The notes under the pieces are model-generated. The model did not search any database. It had not been told where the DNA came from and saw nothing but the letters and a program-made list of their open reading frames with translations. From Stenocarpella maydis (lineage: Eukaryota; Ascomycota; Sordariomycetes; Diaporthales; Diaporthaceae), in assembly GCA_002270565.1 (NCBI GenBank), contig NQMI01000023.1, positions 1 to 64,000 on the forward strand: DNA of 64,000 nucleotides, read 5' to 3'. Shown here piece by piece: positions 11,855 through 24,122 of the stretch (positions are counted from its first letter, which is position 1; the number at the start of each line of letters is the position of its first letter). Made by a program: the position numbers and the translations under genes.

Positions 11855-14800
11855 TTACATGAGGCTGCTCCGCCCCCCAACCTCCATGCTCCCCTGGCCA
11901 TCCCTCATCTCCCCGCTTCGCCCCACCACGAACTCCCTGTAGATCCTTTCGAGTAAAGAGCGCTGCTCGCGGCCTATGCTGGTCCTCGTGCCGTCGAGGG
12001 CCTTAATAAGATGCCTCCACTCGATGATGACCTCCTTCTCCTGGGCGCCACCTCCAGACTTTGCGCCAGTTACCGCAGCGTCGCGATCCACGGTCCCGTT
12101 GGGCCCGCCCCCCTGTTGCCTGGCTCTTTTCCTAGACAACTTGAGGCTCTCCAATTTCGCGATGATCGTAGCTTGCTCGGCGAGCTCAGACGACCTGTTG
12201 GACCCGCGAGGAGCCGCATCTTCACTAGAACCATCTTCCCCGTAACGGAATTGCACAAAATTATGCGCCGCTGATCCAGCCAACTTTGATGCGCCGTGTC
12301 GTTGGCCAGGTCGCCGGCCACTACCGCCTCCTCCTCCACCTGCGACTGCCGTGTCTTTAAGCACATCCTGGATAGCTTCCAGCTGGGCGTTTGAGACTAA
12401 GGCTTGGAGGTCCGCACCAGAAAACCCGTCTGTACGCTTTGCGATCTCTGCCAGGTCCTCGTCGGACCTCAGGACTGCCTCGCTGAGCTTGGCCTTCTTC
12501 CCGATGGCCCGGATGATGTCCACACGTTCCTCGGCATTAGGAAAGTCGCAGAGAATCGATTTATCCAACCGACCCGGCCGTAGGAGAGCCGGATCTATCA
12601 AGTCGGGCCGTGAGGTCGCCGCAAGTACATAAACGCCCGAAAGGCCTTCCGCACCATCCATCAGCGTAAGAAGCTGGTTGACCACACGGTCCGTTACACC
12701 AGTAGAGTCATGGCCACGCTTGGGTGCAATAGAGTCAAACTCATCGAAGAATAAGACGCAGGGTTTTGCAGCCTGGGCTCTTTCAAAGAGGTCACGGACA
12801 CTTTTCTCTGATGCGCCAATGTACTTGTTCAGTATTTCGGGCCCTTTGACACTTATAAAGTTCAGGCCACATTCGCCGGCCACTGCGCTGGCGAGAAGAG
12901 TCTTTCCACACCCGGGGTAACCGTATAGAAGAATGCCAGACCGGAGTCGTAGTGGGCATTGGGCAAAAATTGGTGCGTACTTTGTCGGATACTGTAGTGT
13001 TTCCAATAACACCTGGCGTGTTTCCGCCAGGCCGCCGATGGACTCAAACGTGGTTGTTGAGCTCTGCAGAGTCACGTTGCGTAGCGACGCAGGCGTAAAG
13101 CCTTTGAGGGCGTTCTCAAAATCGACGCGGCCAAGAGGGACGGCGCTGACTTCGGTATCAGCTTTGTTGTCGGTAAGTGACCGCATGATCGCCTCGTTTC
13201 GCGCACGTGAAATGAGCAGGTTCAGATCTCCAGGCATATACCCATCAGTCTCTCCGGCGATATCGAGCAGGTCCAGGTCAGACTCAATGGAAAACCCACT
13301 GGGGGATGGGACAGCATCGGGCCTAGACGGAGGTGTTGGCCCGTCCATCCAAGCGTTTTCTTCACCCGTAGCACTGCCATTAGCTGTTGGAGGACGGCTG
13401 CCGTCGTGAGTTGAGGCGTTGTCATGGTTGGCCTGCACCGCGTGTTGTAGAGTGATCGCTTCCATGATGGCTCGTCGAGCAAGCTTGTCCGGAGCTCTCA
13501 ATGGGACAATCTCTCGCACCACGTGTCCCCCAACAAGCACGTTATGTAGTGATTCTTTCCCCTGTGCAGTTGCCAGAAGGACTATGCTGGAGTCTTGACC
13601 ACAGTACTGGCGAACCATAGAGCAGATTGCCTCGCTCACTTGGCGACTTCGGCCATTCTCATTGCCAACCTGCAGCTCGGTTTCAGCCGGGCAGAGACGA
13701 TCTAGATCGTCCAGTATCACGAGTGCCTTGCCCCCAAGCCGAGCACCCCAGCTTGCACCCATGAAAATACGGTTCAAGGTCTCCTTGATGGTACTGACCC
13801 TGCTCTCGTCATTCACGAGCGTCCGGCACGGAAAGTATGTAGTGTGGAAGAGCTGGTCCTCGCGGAGGAATTTTGAAACCGACTGAGCAACAGAGGATTT
13901 ACCGGAGCCCAAAGCGCCGGTAAGGAGAACCGAAGATGAATGAGAAAGGTGAGATTTGAGCTCCTCAAGTAGGGAGTCGATGCCGACCAGAGGACCGACC
14001 TCTGGTGGCAAAGCGCTCGATTCGGACTCCGAAAGCCATGCTGGCCGAGGAATTGGAGCTTGGAATTCGAGCGGAAGCTGCCAGTCGGAACCCAGTATCC
14101 AATGGGCTGGTTCCTTTGCAGAGCCTTGAGATGCAGGCGGGGGGTGAAACTTGATGATTGCTCCCTCCCAGCCGGGCGGCGAGTCCAACCCACCGTAAGT
14201 GCTCAATACCAAGCCATCTGTCAAAGGCCCGTCAAATAAGCCCCTTCCGTGTTGTCCATTGTAAATGTGTTTTAGCCTCTTCGCAGCCTCTTCCCGCTCG
14301 GCCTTGGTCTCTCCACCAAACTTAAGACCAGGAGCTTGTGCTGCAGAGTCGCCAATAAATGGGTAAACCCTGAGCTGCTGCACCGAAGGTCGGTCTTCGA
14401 CCTCGGCAACGGACTTTAAGATGGACTTCTTTGTGAGAGGCTGGACAGCGGGCTCAACCTTGACAAGACCTCCAACCAAGCCCTCACTGCCAAAGGCAGA
14501 GCACAGTACCGTTGATAATGCTGCTGTTTGGCCATTCGGAGGATCATCCCAGGGAAAGAGCTGCGCAACAACCCTGAGACCAGATCTTGACAGCTCGGGC
14601 GCTTCTCGTGGTTGAGGCTGCTGACCCTGCACAGGAGTTGGCTCCTCGAGGGTGGATGGCCTCATCAAGTGCACAGTGACCCACTTCAGCCCCCTGAACT
14701 CGTTTGAGACCAAGAGTTCACGGTCGACCCAGATGGTCAGTTCCTCGACTCCAGACCGGTCGTCAAACCAATCATCGCAGAGCTGCCTGTCAACGCCGCG

Positions 14801-15667
14801 CAGGAATAGGGAAGGCTTGCGCTCTTCACGCTGGCTCCTCCGCCTCACCGTGCTGGTCGAGCTCTTCCCGCTCTTCCTCGACGTGCTTGCCACGCTACGA
14901 TTTTCCCTATTGCTCCGCGAAGACTTTGGCCTCACCTTGGGCGCCACAATGACTTCGGCATTGGGAGCAATCTTGGCGAATGCGGTCTGGGCTGGCTGGG
15001 CTGGCTCGAGAGACAATATCTTGATATTAGCTGTGGAAGTAGGTGACAGATGGAGTGTCAGTGGATGTGGGCTCGCTTTGGTCCCGGACGGCGGAGAATA
15101 TGCGGGATTCGGCAGAGCGCGGATCTGCTGGAGGAGGTTGAGCTCCAGGAATGTGGCATGCAGCTCGATGATCTCCCAGTCATCGGGGGTCAGGGGTTCA
15201 ATGTTGACTGTATGCGCCAGTGGAGGGTCCGTATGGATGGTCGTCATGACCTTCTGGCCCTCGTGCAGCCCCAGGGTGTTCGCCAGGGTAGGGTCGAGCT
15301 CGACGAGGGGAACATCCTGCTCTCGCAAGCCTGAGCCGCCGACCCCATCTCTACCCACTATCGACGCAATCTTCTTCTTACTGGGCATTCCAGTCCAGCC
15401 GAGATAGACGGACCTCTGGGCAGAGGGGGCGGACGGCTTATCAGAAGGGGACGCGTCTCGGGAACTGAGCTCGACGATGACATTCTGCACGGGCTAGTGT
15501 GACATTGTCAGCGGTGCATGTCTAGCAGTCAATGGGCGCGGGTAAAGGAGTATGCTCACGGTATTGACAGTCACGAGGAGAGAGACCAGGGAGGCAGGAA
15601 GGTTGACCAAGCAGTTCTTGAGATGGACGAGAGAGATCTCGGCGGCCGTGGCCTTGCGCTGAGACAT
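11855..15667 (-). CDS. PEX1: Peroxisomal AAA ATPase PEX1
   Basis: Two exons (15667-15560, 15493-11855) give 1248 residues. The first encodes the N-terminus beginning MSQRKATAAEISL; the GTGAGC donor and CTAG acceptor join in phase 0. PEX1 pairs with PEX6 in the hexameric motor that pulls the import receptor PEX5 from the peroxisome membrane. The N-terminal double-psi barrel domain spans about 1-190. AAA domain D1 has Walker A GALGSGKS at about 562-569 and a degenerate Walker B, ILDDLD, at about 629. D2 is canonical: Walker A GYPGCGKT at about 894-901, Walker B LFFDEFD at about 950, then SRH residues ending RPGRLD. A weak D1 and strong D2 are normal for PEX1. The C-terminus has a Gly-rich insert (about 1095-1115). 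It is divergent from MCM7 with 683 bp between the start codons. Confidence 0.96.
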
Positions 15668-16350
15668 GCTGGAGGGCAGATGTCTCAGGTGATCAAGTGG
15701 AAAAACTCAATCGCCAGCTGATGTCATGATCACAGAAGAGAAGAGCAGAGAACTTGGTCTGGAGCTATTTTCCCCTTGGGCAGAAGCTTGAAGTTCCAAG
15801 GTTGAGCATGAGCGGTTCAAGCAGGCCGTTCTGGTTACGGTTGCGGGACGAGACCGGCCTTGGGATTTGCGATTGCCATGTGCCTCGGCTGAAGGGGGAG
15901 CTCGGGCCACTTGAGACTTGGTTGGTGCAGGGGTATGGGACAGTTTTGCGGAGGGACCTGAGAGGCTGATGATGCATTTGCAAACCAGGGCAAAGTCATA
16001 GCGCCTTTGCAAGCATACCATTCAGACAAGGATGTATCTCCCGCCTTAACCCCAAATCCGTGGAGACCAACGCGTCCTATTACGCGCCGAGCAGGGCTCG
16101 GCTAGCTGTTGGACGCGACGCGCCTGGAGGCTGGAAAATCAATTTGAACCCCTGCTTCCCAATTCTTCCCTCAATTGGCATCACCTTTGCCCCATCTCGG
16201 ACATTGAAGGGTTCGCGACCCAAGCTGCCCCTCCAACACTCCTTCTCCCTTTCAAATCTTCCACCACGGCCGTGATACCCCCCAACTGCCCCTCATATTC
16301 GGGTTATTGCTTCCCTCGTCTTTACTTCCTCACCCACTCCCTCAGCAAAG
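15668..16350. promoter_or_regulatory. Divergent promoter of PEX1 and MCM7
   Basis: 683 bp between the two start codons with no coding potential. It contains one perfect MluI cell-cycle box (ACGCGT at 16070-16075) and a cluster of ACGCG-like cores near 16110-16120, plus an ATTGG (inverted CCAAT) at about 16174-16178. The last 60 bp before MCM7 are pyrimidine-rich, as is common near fungal transcription starts. Confidence 0.6.
16070..16075. promoter_or_regulatory. MluI cell-cycle box (ACGCGT)
   Basis: A perfect ACGCGT hexamer 276 bp upstream of the MCM7 start. In yeasts this site binds MBF and drives G1/S expression of MCM genes. A site here fits, but a single hexamer can occur by chance. Confidence 0.45.
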
Positions 16351-19089
16351 ATGGCGCTTCTTCAGTGGAAGGCGCCCGTCGACTACGAGGCGCAATTATG
16401 TAGGTTCAGCCTCCCCGGGCTGTCATTGCGGTGGCACGTCCAGCACAACGGGTCGTGCGATAGGCTGACGGGTATCGCGTATGTACAGCGGCGTTCAAGA
16501 CCTTCCTCCAGGACTTCAAGGCGTCACCAGCAGACTCCATCACTCATGCCCTCGGAGGAATGAACATTGACGAGGAAGACCTTGAGGATGAGTATGACTT
16601 CATGGATGAAGATGACGAGGACGAGGAGCGTCGCCGCCAGGAGAGGGCAAACCGCAAGAAGCCCTACCACAAGTACAGAGACCTGATGCAACAACTCGCG
16701 AACCGCGAAATCGACGAGGTCCTGATCGAGCTTGACGACATTGCCCAGGTATGCGCACCGTGCACGAGTATTCCCCGCCGCATCTGCTGACGCCATAATA
16801 GTGGGAGTCAGAAATGGGCGAAGATGTCTCGGCACTGAAGCTCGTCAAATCTGTCGAGGAGAACACCAAACATTATGTCGAGATCCTGTCGAGAGCGATA
16901 GACGACTGCATGCCAGCACCTGCCTCGGAAGTCACGTACGTACCCTGTTGAGTGCCCGAGGCGCGAGAGATGGCAGACCGTGGTGCTAACCCGACTACAG
17001 CTTCAAGGATGACGTCTTGGATGTTTTGATGGCACGTCGACAGGCCCGGAACCAGGAGATCGCCGAGGGTGCCGAGGCCATGGGCGACCCTACCCTGCTG
17101 CAGGACAGGTTCCCGGCAGAGCTCACCAGGCGCTACACCCTCGTCTTCAAGCCTCGGTCCTCCACACAAGAGCACCCAGTCAAGTCGCTTTCCGTCCGCC
17201 AGGTGCGCGGCGACCACCTCGGCCACCTGATCACCATCAGGGCTATCGCTACTAGGGTGTCCGACGTGAAGCCCTTGGTACAAGTCACAGCATACTCCTG
17301 TGATAGGTGCGGCTGCGAAATCTTCCAGCCAGTCACTGCCAGGCAGTTTGGTCCACTGACCATGTGTCCCTCCGCCGACTGCAAGGCAAACCAGACCAAA
17401 GGACAGCTTCAGCCGTCTTCCCGGGCATCCAAGTTCTTGCCCTTCCAGGAGATCAAGGTGCAGGAGCTTCCTGAGCAGGTGCCCATTGGTCAGATTCCGC
17501 GGTCCCTGACGGTCTCGGCATATGGGACCGCTGTTCGCAAAATCTCCCCTGGTGATGTCGTGGATATTTCTGGCATCTTCTTGCCCACCCCCTACACTGG
17601 GTTCAAGGCCATGCGCGCAGGCCTCTTGACGGACACGTACCTCGAGGCACACCACATCGTTCAGCACAAGAAGGCCTACGAAGACATGAGGGTCGACCCG
17701 AAGCTGGCACGACGAATCGACCAGTACAGGCGCTCAGGGCAAGTCTACGAATATCTCGCCAAGTCCATCGCCCCCGAGATCTATGGTCACCTCGATGTCA
17801 AGAAGGCCCTGCTCCTCCTCCTCGTCGGAGGTGTTTCAAAGGAGATGGGCGACGGTATGAAGATCCGTGGTGATATCAACGTGTGTCTCATGGGTGATCC
17901 TGGTGTGGCCAAGTCCCAGCTTTTGAAGTATATCTCCAAGGTGGCTCCCCGCGGTGTGTACACATCCGGCCGTGGTAGCAGTGGCGTCGGTCTAACTGCC
18001 GCTGTGATGCGCGATCCTGTCACCGACGAGATGGTTCTCGAGGGCGGCGCGCTTGTGCTTGCCGACAACGGTATCTGCTGTATCGACGAGTTCGACAAGA
18101 TGGACGACAACGACCGGACCGCCATCCACGAAGTGATGGAGCAGCAGACCATTAGCATCTCAAAGGCCGGCATCTCAACGACGCTGAATGCGCGCACTTC
18201 GATCCTGGCCGCGGCCAACCCGCTTTATGGACGCTACAACCCTAAGCTTTCCCCAATCGAGAACATCAACCTCCCCGCCGCCCTGCTCTCCCGTTTTGAC
18301 ATCCTGTTCCTGCTGCTTGACACTTCCAATCGTGACAACGACGCGCAACTGGCCAAGCATGTTGCCTACGTGCACATGCACAATAGACACCCGGACATCG
18401 GCACGGAGGACGAGGTAGTCTTCTCACCAGACGAGGTCCGGGCCTACATCTCCCTGGCCCGCCAGTACCGCCCTGTGGTCCCGCAGAGCGTGTCGGAGTA
18501 CCTGATCAAGACGTACGTCAAGATGCGCGACGCGCAAAAGAAGGCCGAGAAGCGCGGCAAGCAGTTCGCACACACGACGCCACGTACCTTGCTGGGCATC
18601 GTCCGTCTCTCGCAGGCGCTGGCGCGGCTGCGGTTCGCGGAGGAGGTGTCGCAGGACGACGTGGACGAGTCGCTGCGGCTGGTGGAGGCCAGCAAGGACA
18701 GCCTGCACACGGAGCAGCAGAGCGCCGGGAGGCGGCAGATGAACGCCAGCAGCAGGATCTACAACCTGGTCAAGTCGCTCATGGAGACTGGCCAGTGCCG
18801 CCCCGACGACGCCGACGAGGACGAGGACGAGTTCGGCGTCGAGCTGAGCATGCGCAAGGTGCGCGACCGTGTGATCGCCAAGGGCTTCACCGAGGACCAG
18901 TGGCTGAACACCCTCGAGGAGTATACAGAGCTCGACGTGAGTAGAAACCTCATATTACCTCAGAGATTTTTTTTTGGGACAATATGACTAACATGGGAAT
19001 GATTTTAGCTCTGGCAAACCGCTGGAAACGGCTCCCGCCTCGTGTTTATCACGGCGGCAGAGGACAACAACGAGGAGGAAGATGAGTAA
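16351..19089 (+). CDS. MCM7: DNA replication licensing factor MCM7
   Basis: Five exons (16351-16399, 16489-16748, 16802-16935, 17001-18936, 19009-19089) give 819 residues, with every phase closing. MCM7 is one of the six subunits of the MCM2-7 helicase loaded at origins and later part of the CMG helicase. A short acidic tract (about 40-60) precedes a helical region. The zinc finger is C248-x2-C251-x18-C270-x4-C275. The AAA core has Walker A GDPGVAKS (446-453), Walker [11 protein letters not shown] and arginine-finger SRFD. The run after Walker [18 protein letters not shown], is MCM7-like rather than MCM4 or MCM5. The C-terminus is a winged-helix region ending in an acidic tail. Length is normal for the family. 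Expected to be cell-cycle regulated. Confidence 0.97.
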
Positions 19090-19600
19090 ATACATGGGTT
19101 TTCAGATGTCTGGACTGATATTGAATTTTCGTATTGGTATGTTGAATTGGCGTTCCCGGGGTCGGGTGTCTTTGCCCGATTGTGTATGACTGGATGCATT
19201 CCCGTTTTGGCTGATGTGGTTGCACTGCGTGGTAATCTAGACGTGTAGGCATGGAATGACTTGTTTCTGGAGTAAATAAAGAAGAACAGATATACCATTC
19301 TGTCGAGGTGATCAAGCATTATGAACGTAGTTTCGCCGTATTTGATCCCATCACACCAGACTTCGTCCAGCAGGAGGTATGATTGATTATCACAGAATCG
19401 GCGCGTCGTTTTATTTTCTGTAGTGCACACACAAGACGTTAGTCAGGATGGACTGTGTGATCAGAATAGTACATCTACTCTCTACGTCTCACACTGGTAT
19501 ATTTATTTCATTTACATGTTTTGTAAATCCATCCATCCACACGACCCTGCCTGCCTGCCTGCCTGCCACCCGCCGGGGCTGGACAGCAGGAGGGATCACC
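19090..19600. other. Convergent 3' region between MCM7 and mS29
   Basis: Both neighbouring genes end into this 511-bp stretch. It holds no gene. A short (CTGC)n run lies at about 19548-19567, just past the mS29 stop. Polyadenylation signals are expected here, but none is distinctive. Confidence 0.5.
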
Positions 19601-21154
19601 TCAGATCCGCAAGGTCAGCAGCCCGGCCCTCTCCATCTCCCCGATGATGCCGTTGCCGCCAGTCTGCCACTTGTCCGTGACCTCGCGCTCGTTGACCACG
19701 GCGCGGAGCATCCCGCTGGCGGCCCAGTACTCCATGAGGGCGCGGGCCTCTGCCTTTGAGACGGCGCGGACGTCGAGCACCGAGATGCCCGTGCCCTCCA
19801 TGACGGCGTCGGTGCGCGCGTCGTACAGCCTGCCAAAGGGGTCCCGCGCCGGCAGGAACGCCTCGGTGGCGCCGGCCTGCCGGGCGAGCTGGCGGCCGAT
19901 GGCGAGCTCCATGCTGGGGTTGCGGGCGGAGTTGGAGCGGCAGGTGGCGGCGACGACGGCGCCGCCGCTGGGGAGGGCGGTGGCGCCCGAGAGCAGGTCG
20001 GTGAAGATGCGGACGACGGCGAGGTCGTGCGAGTGGATCGGCTCGAAGGCGGTGCTGCGGTAGTCGGACACGCGCATGGTGAAGGCGAGGCCGTCGAGGG
20101 CGAAGAGCAGGCGGGGCCGCGGGTTGCTGCTGCTCTTGAGCGTGAGCTCGTGCCACAGGGCCGAGAAGACGGGCCAGGCCTGGTCGGGCTCGCGGGCAGA
20201 CTCGATGAGCGCGTTGAGCGTGGCGCCCTGGGCGACGGGGTTTGTGAACTCCTCGTAGGAGCGGGTGGTGTAGACGCGGTCCAGCACGGAGCGGTTGGCG
20301 TTGCGGATGTTCTGCATGAGCTTGAGGGCGTAGGTGGACTGCATCCACTGCTGCGGGCTGGTGTTTGGGATGGGCGCGTAGTCGGTGCAGGCGGTGGTAA
20401 GTTCCTGGGCTGCGAGGGCAGGTTGGTTCAGTCACACATGCATCATCACCGCCGTTCAGGGCGACGAGATTGCGCAAAGGGCCTCACCTTCAGGGATGTT
20501 GATGACGACCCATCCGTTCAGGAAGGCATTCGCCATCGCCTGCAACAGCACCACGCTCTTCCCTGCGGCCCTGTCGCCCGATATTACCACGCGGTGCGTC
20601 TCCCCCCTGGCCGCCTTCTCCTTCATAGCCGCGCACAGCTCGACCGTCTCGGGGCGGACCAGGGTGTGCGGGCTATGGAACAGACCCCACGTCTGGCTCG
20701 ACTTGAACGCCTCGCTCGCGCGCAGCTGATCGAGCGTCTCCCCGGGGATCTTGAAGACCTTGCCGGCGCTGGCAGAAGCCGCCATGTTGTGCGCGTCCAG
20801 GCTCGGGGACCCGTGGACCGGGATGGCATTGTTGTTGGTCAGCACGATGCGCTTGCGCCATGCTTTCCTCTCGCCAGGCAGCGGCGCCTTCCCCCTGACG
20901 ATGTCCTTGGGCTTCTTGAACTTGGACAGCTGCATGCGCTTGCCGGTGCGCTGGTGGAAGCCACCGCCGCCGCCGCCGCCCTTGGTAGCCTGCTGATGCG
21001 CAGTGGTCGAGAATGGCGCAGAAGGGGCCGCCCTCGCCGTCTGAAGTATCCTCTCGGTCGCGGTGGTCGGCACGAGCTGCCTTGACGTTGTGGGGGCGTG
21101 GCTGGCGGTCGTCGAGGGCCGGAGGAGGCACCTCCAGCAGCTTTGGGAGGCCAT
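19601..21154 (-). CDS. RSM23: Mitochondrial small-subunit ribosomal protein mS29 (DAP3/Rsm23 family)
   Basis: Two exons (21154-20488, 20409-19601) give 491 residues; the GTGAGG donor and CGCAG acceptor join in phase 1 to read IPEAQELTTACTDYAP, a family hallmark. The N-terminus is basic and Ser/Thr-rich, fitting a mitochondrial presequence, followed by a Gly run (GGGGGGG). The P-loop ISGDRAAGKS starts near residue 180 and is the GTP-binding motif of the DAP3 family. mS29 sits in the head of the mitochondrial small ribosomal subunit. Length agrees with fungal homologues. Head-to-head with RRS1. A long open frame on the opposite strand (20027-21085) is a GC-rich shadow. Confidence 0.93.
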
Positions 21155-21652
21155 TGCCACGGGTGCACCAGGCCTCGTCTGCTTCTGTGCAGGGCGTATG
21201 GGCGCTATCGCATGGCCGTGAGGCAGGAGTCGAGTGGGATTCGTCGAGACCGGATCGCCAATCGGGTTGGATGGGCGGCGCGATCGGGGCCAGCTCGAGC
21301 TTGCTTGGCCGGCTTGAAGAATTTCAATCTCAACCAAGCTCGACGCCGGCCTGCAGCACTGGAGGGCGCTCGGACCACCCTGCGGCCCGCCTACCAATCA
21401 CGTATAGCCTGCTCCACTAAGAAGATCTGACTGCATAACTAATACATTTTGATGTGCACTAGGAATCCAAAAGTTAAGGAAAGGATAGCAGAAAGAAATT
21501 CCCATGCACATCTCCCCCCAACCATTTTTTGACTCAACAGGACGGAATAACACATACAAAAAGTCGGATACAACGCCAGGGCCCTCAAAATCCAAGACTA
21601 CCCGAGATACCAGAATAAAACACCCAGCCAGACACACACACACACACACACA
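21155..21652. promoter_or_regulatory. Divergent promoter of mS29 and RRS1
   Basis: 498 bp between start codons without a gene. The last 21 bp (21632-21652) are a pure CA dinucleotide tract that runs straight into the RRS1 ATG, so the RRS1 leader ends in (CA)n. Confidence 0.55.
21632..21652 (+). repeat. (CA)n microsatellite abutting the RRS1 start codon
   Basis: About ten CA units, immediately followed by ATGGCTGC. Length variation here would change the leader directly next to the start codon. Confidence 0.9.
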
Positions 21653-22243
21653 ATGGCTGCAACCACAAAGCCAAAGCTGCCGGTGGCGGTCGACAAGCCC
21701 ACGCCCTACACCTTCGACCTAGGCCTCCTGCTCGCCACGGACCCCAACCCCCTGGAGCTGGACCCCTCGGACCTCGAGGCGGGCCTCGCGGCGGTGGCCC
21801 GCGACGGCGCCCAGGCCCTCGTGAACCAGCTCCTGACGACCTGCCCGATAACCTCGTCCAAGACCGACGGCGTGCTCCTCGCCCTCCCCGAGCCGTCGAC
21901 CCCGCTGCCGCGCGAGAAGCCCCTCCCGGAGCCCAGGGCCCCGACAAAGTGGGAGCAGTTCGCGGCGCGCAAGGGCATCAAGCCCAAGACCAGGGAGCAG
22001 AGGCAGAACCTGCGGTACAACGAGGACAAGGGCGAGTGGGAGAAGAAGTGGGGGTGGAAGGGCCCCGGGGACAGGTCCGAGGGCAAGGTCCCCGACGACT
22101 GGCTGGTCGAGGTCGACACGGCCAAGGAGGCGAGGCTCGAGGGCGTGGAGACGGTCCGCGGAGAGTCGAGGCGTGAGAGGAAGGAGAAGGTCCGGCGCAA
22201 CGAGAGAAAGATGCGCAGCAATGCCCGCCATGCTGCCAAGTAA
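21653..22243 (+). CDS. RRS1: Ribosome biogenesis regulatory protein RRS1
   Basis: A single exon of 196 residues. RRS1 works with RPF2 to bring 5S RNP (5S rRNA, uL18, uL5) into the 60S pre-ribosome in the nucleolus. The family signature is clear: YTFDLGLLLATDPNP near residue 18, PLPEPRAPTKWEQFAARKGIK around 88-108, then the KTREQRQNLRYNEDKGEW segment and WGWKG. The C-terminal 35 residues are highly basic and helical, fitting RNA binding and nucleolar location. Length is close to other fungal RRS1 proteins. The start is the only good ATG and lies just after the CA tract. Confidence 0.95.
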   Translation: MAATTKPKLPVAVDKPTPYTFDLGLLLATDPNPLELDPSDLEAGLAAVARDGAQALVNQLLTTCPITSSKTDGVLLALPEPSTPLPREKPLPEPRAPTKWEQFAARKGIKPKTREQRQNLRYNEDKGEWEKKWGWKGPGDRSEGKVPDDWLVEVDTAKEARLEGVETVRGESRRERKEKVRRNERKMRSNARHAAK

Positions 22244-24122
22244 GGCGTCGTCTTGGGCCCGCGCCAGAGGGCCGATTATTGTTGGGCTGGCTCTCTACTA
22301 TGCGAAGGCATGGCAGCTCTGCGGGTTTGGCAAAGGGAGGCCTGTCTGCCATGGTTCAGCGGAGCAAGAATTTGGTCGGATTCACACCGGCCGATCGCAA
22401 CGCTCGGCGCCGTATTACATGCATGTTCACAATGGAGGAGTTTTGGCGTATAGGATCTTTGTCGCGGCGGCTATGTCTGAAGCCGGGAGGTCCGCACTCT
22501 ATCCTCTTTTTTTTTTAGAATCGCAGAAAGCAGGGTCCAGAGAGAATATCCACCATATACCCCTCGATGCCGGGTCGGAGAAGTGAGACAACGCCGTCTT
22601 CAGCCATGCTGGGGCGCCCATATCCCTACGTGGGGAATTCGGAGTCAGAAAATCAAAAGTCTACTTTCGACGTCAACACCACCCGGTACGGCCCGAGGGC
22701 ACCGGCCCGGCGAGACATCCCGTCAGAGGCGACAGCGCGCTTTTTCGGTTGCTGAACCCGCATCCTAACCGCGCCGCATTGCCGACTCGAACGACTCTCT
22801 CGTTGGCCGGCCAGATATTGGGCTCTCAGACCTCGGATTGACCATGTATCTCTATCTCTGGCCGGATGACTCGTTGGTGGCGGTTGGCCTGTGTGAGGGC
22901 AGGGCTGATCTCGCAAGTGAACCAACCTAGTGTTGGCTGGCCCCCTCGCCGGCGTCTTAGATAGCGTCTAGAGACATTCGGTCACTACTCATGGTTACCA
23001 ATCCGCGCAGTCCTGATCCTGATGACAAGTCCCAACCAGGTCACAAACAGTGACTTTGAGTCCTCTCGTTGGTCCCCTCCTTGATGCCGCCATCCCGGTG
23101 GCATGTAAAGCCAGGCTACTCCTTGCAGTGATACCACACGTACAAAGTTTAACGCCGGACAGCACGCATCAGCCAGAAGAGCAACCCATTCGATGGCATT
23201 TCGCAATTGAATCTCTTCATTTCAGGCCTCCTTCTCCAGCGGGGCCCATGCCACCGTCCCGAGCCGTCTCAGATGCCCTCCCCCCCTCCCTTTAATATAC
23301 AAGCCCCTTTCTTGAATTCCTTTTCCAACTCCGGTTTTTTTTTCTCGAAAGACCTTGCCTACCCGCCCTTTCGCATATTAAGCAAAAATAGGCACAGTTT
23401 TGACCCTTCCCTTTCTTTCCCTTGGGTGGACAGACAAAAGGTAAGCAACAAGAACCGGAGAGAAGCGCTGGAATGGCTTTCCAATCCACTTTCCACCAGT
23501 CATCCCCCGCCTTCCAATCTCCTACTCGATCGTGATGAGATAGTCCGCGGGCCACACATGTGACCCCAAAGTCGCGGGTCGCAGTCTTGGTATAAATCAT
23601 TCGTGGCCGACCCCTGTGAAGCACCCCTCGAGTTGCATTCATATTCAACGCTCAGTGGGGGGAATAAAACCGCAGGCAGAAAAAGAATGCCTATTCGCAA
23701 CAAGAAGCACAAACAAAAGAACAGTGGGAGAAAGGAAGAAGGAAAATAAGACAATGCATCTCGACCTCTGCTCTGTGGTGGGAGATCCCACCAATCCAAA
23801 TGCCTGTGGGGGTATACAGAACAACATACACGAAAAAAAATAAGCAAAATCCCTGCCCCCTGAGGGCAGCTCTGATGTAGCGTCTCCCCGCCGCCCTGCG
23901 CGATCAGTTCTCTCCTCGACCAGCCTGGGGCCGTCTTCCCGGCCAAATAAAAGGCTCGCGGTCACACGAACAAAAGGAATTCGTCATTGGCGTCTCACGT
24001 CACGTAGGGTAGCCACCTGGCGCGGGCGTACAGCCCAGCATTGAGGCCTCGCCTTTGCACCTGAGGGCGAGTAAGAAATGTTGGAAGAGGCTCTACCCGA
24101 AGCATAATCGTAGCGGGCGTTT
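22244..24122. other. Intergenic region with a pyrimidine-rich segment
   Basis: About 1.9 kb without a supported coding sequence, although it lies between two 3' ends. At 23200-23460 a long CT-rich stretch with TTTAATATAC (about 23291) is followed by AAAG-GTAAGCAACAAG, a fair splice donor near 23441. This resembles the promoter and leader of a plus-strand transcript. No downstream frame codes for anything I recognise, so a non-coding RNA is possible. Confidence 0.4.

Noticed and set aside
20027..21085. 352-codon plus-strand open frame
   Set aside because: It lies antisense to the mS29 gene; Gly/Arg/Val-rich composition and high GC show it is a shadow frame.
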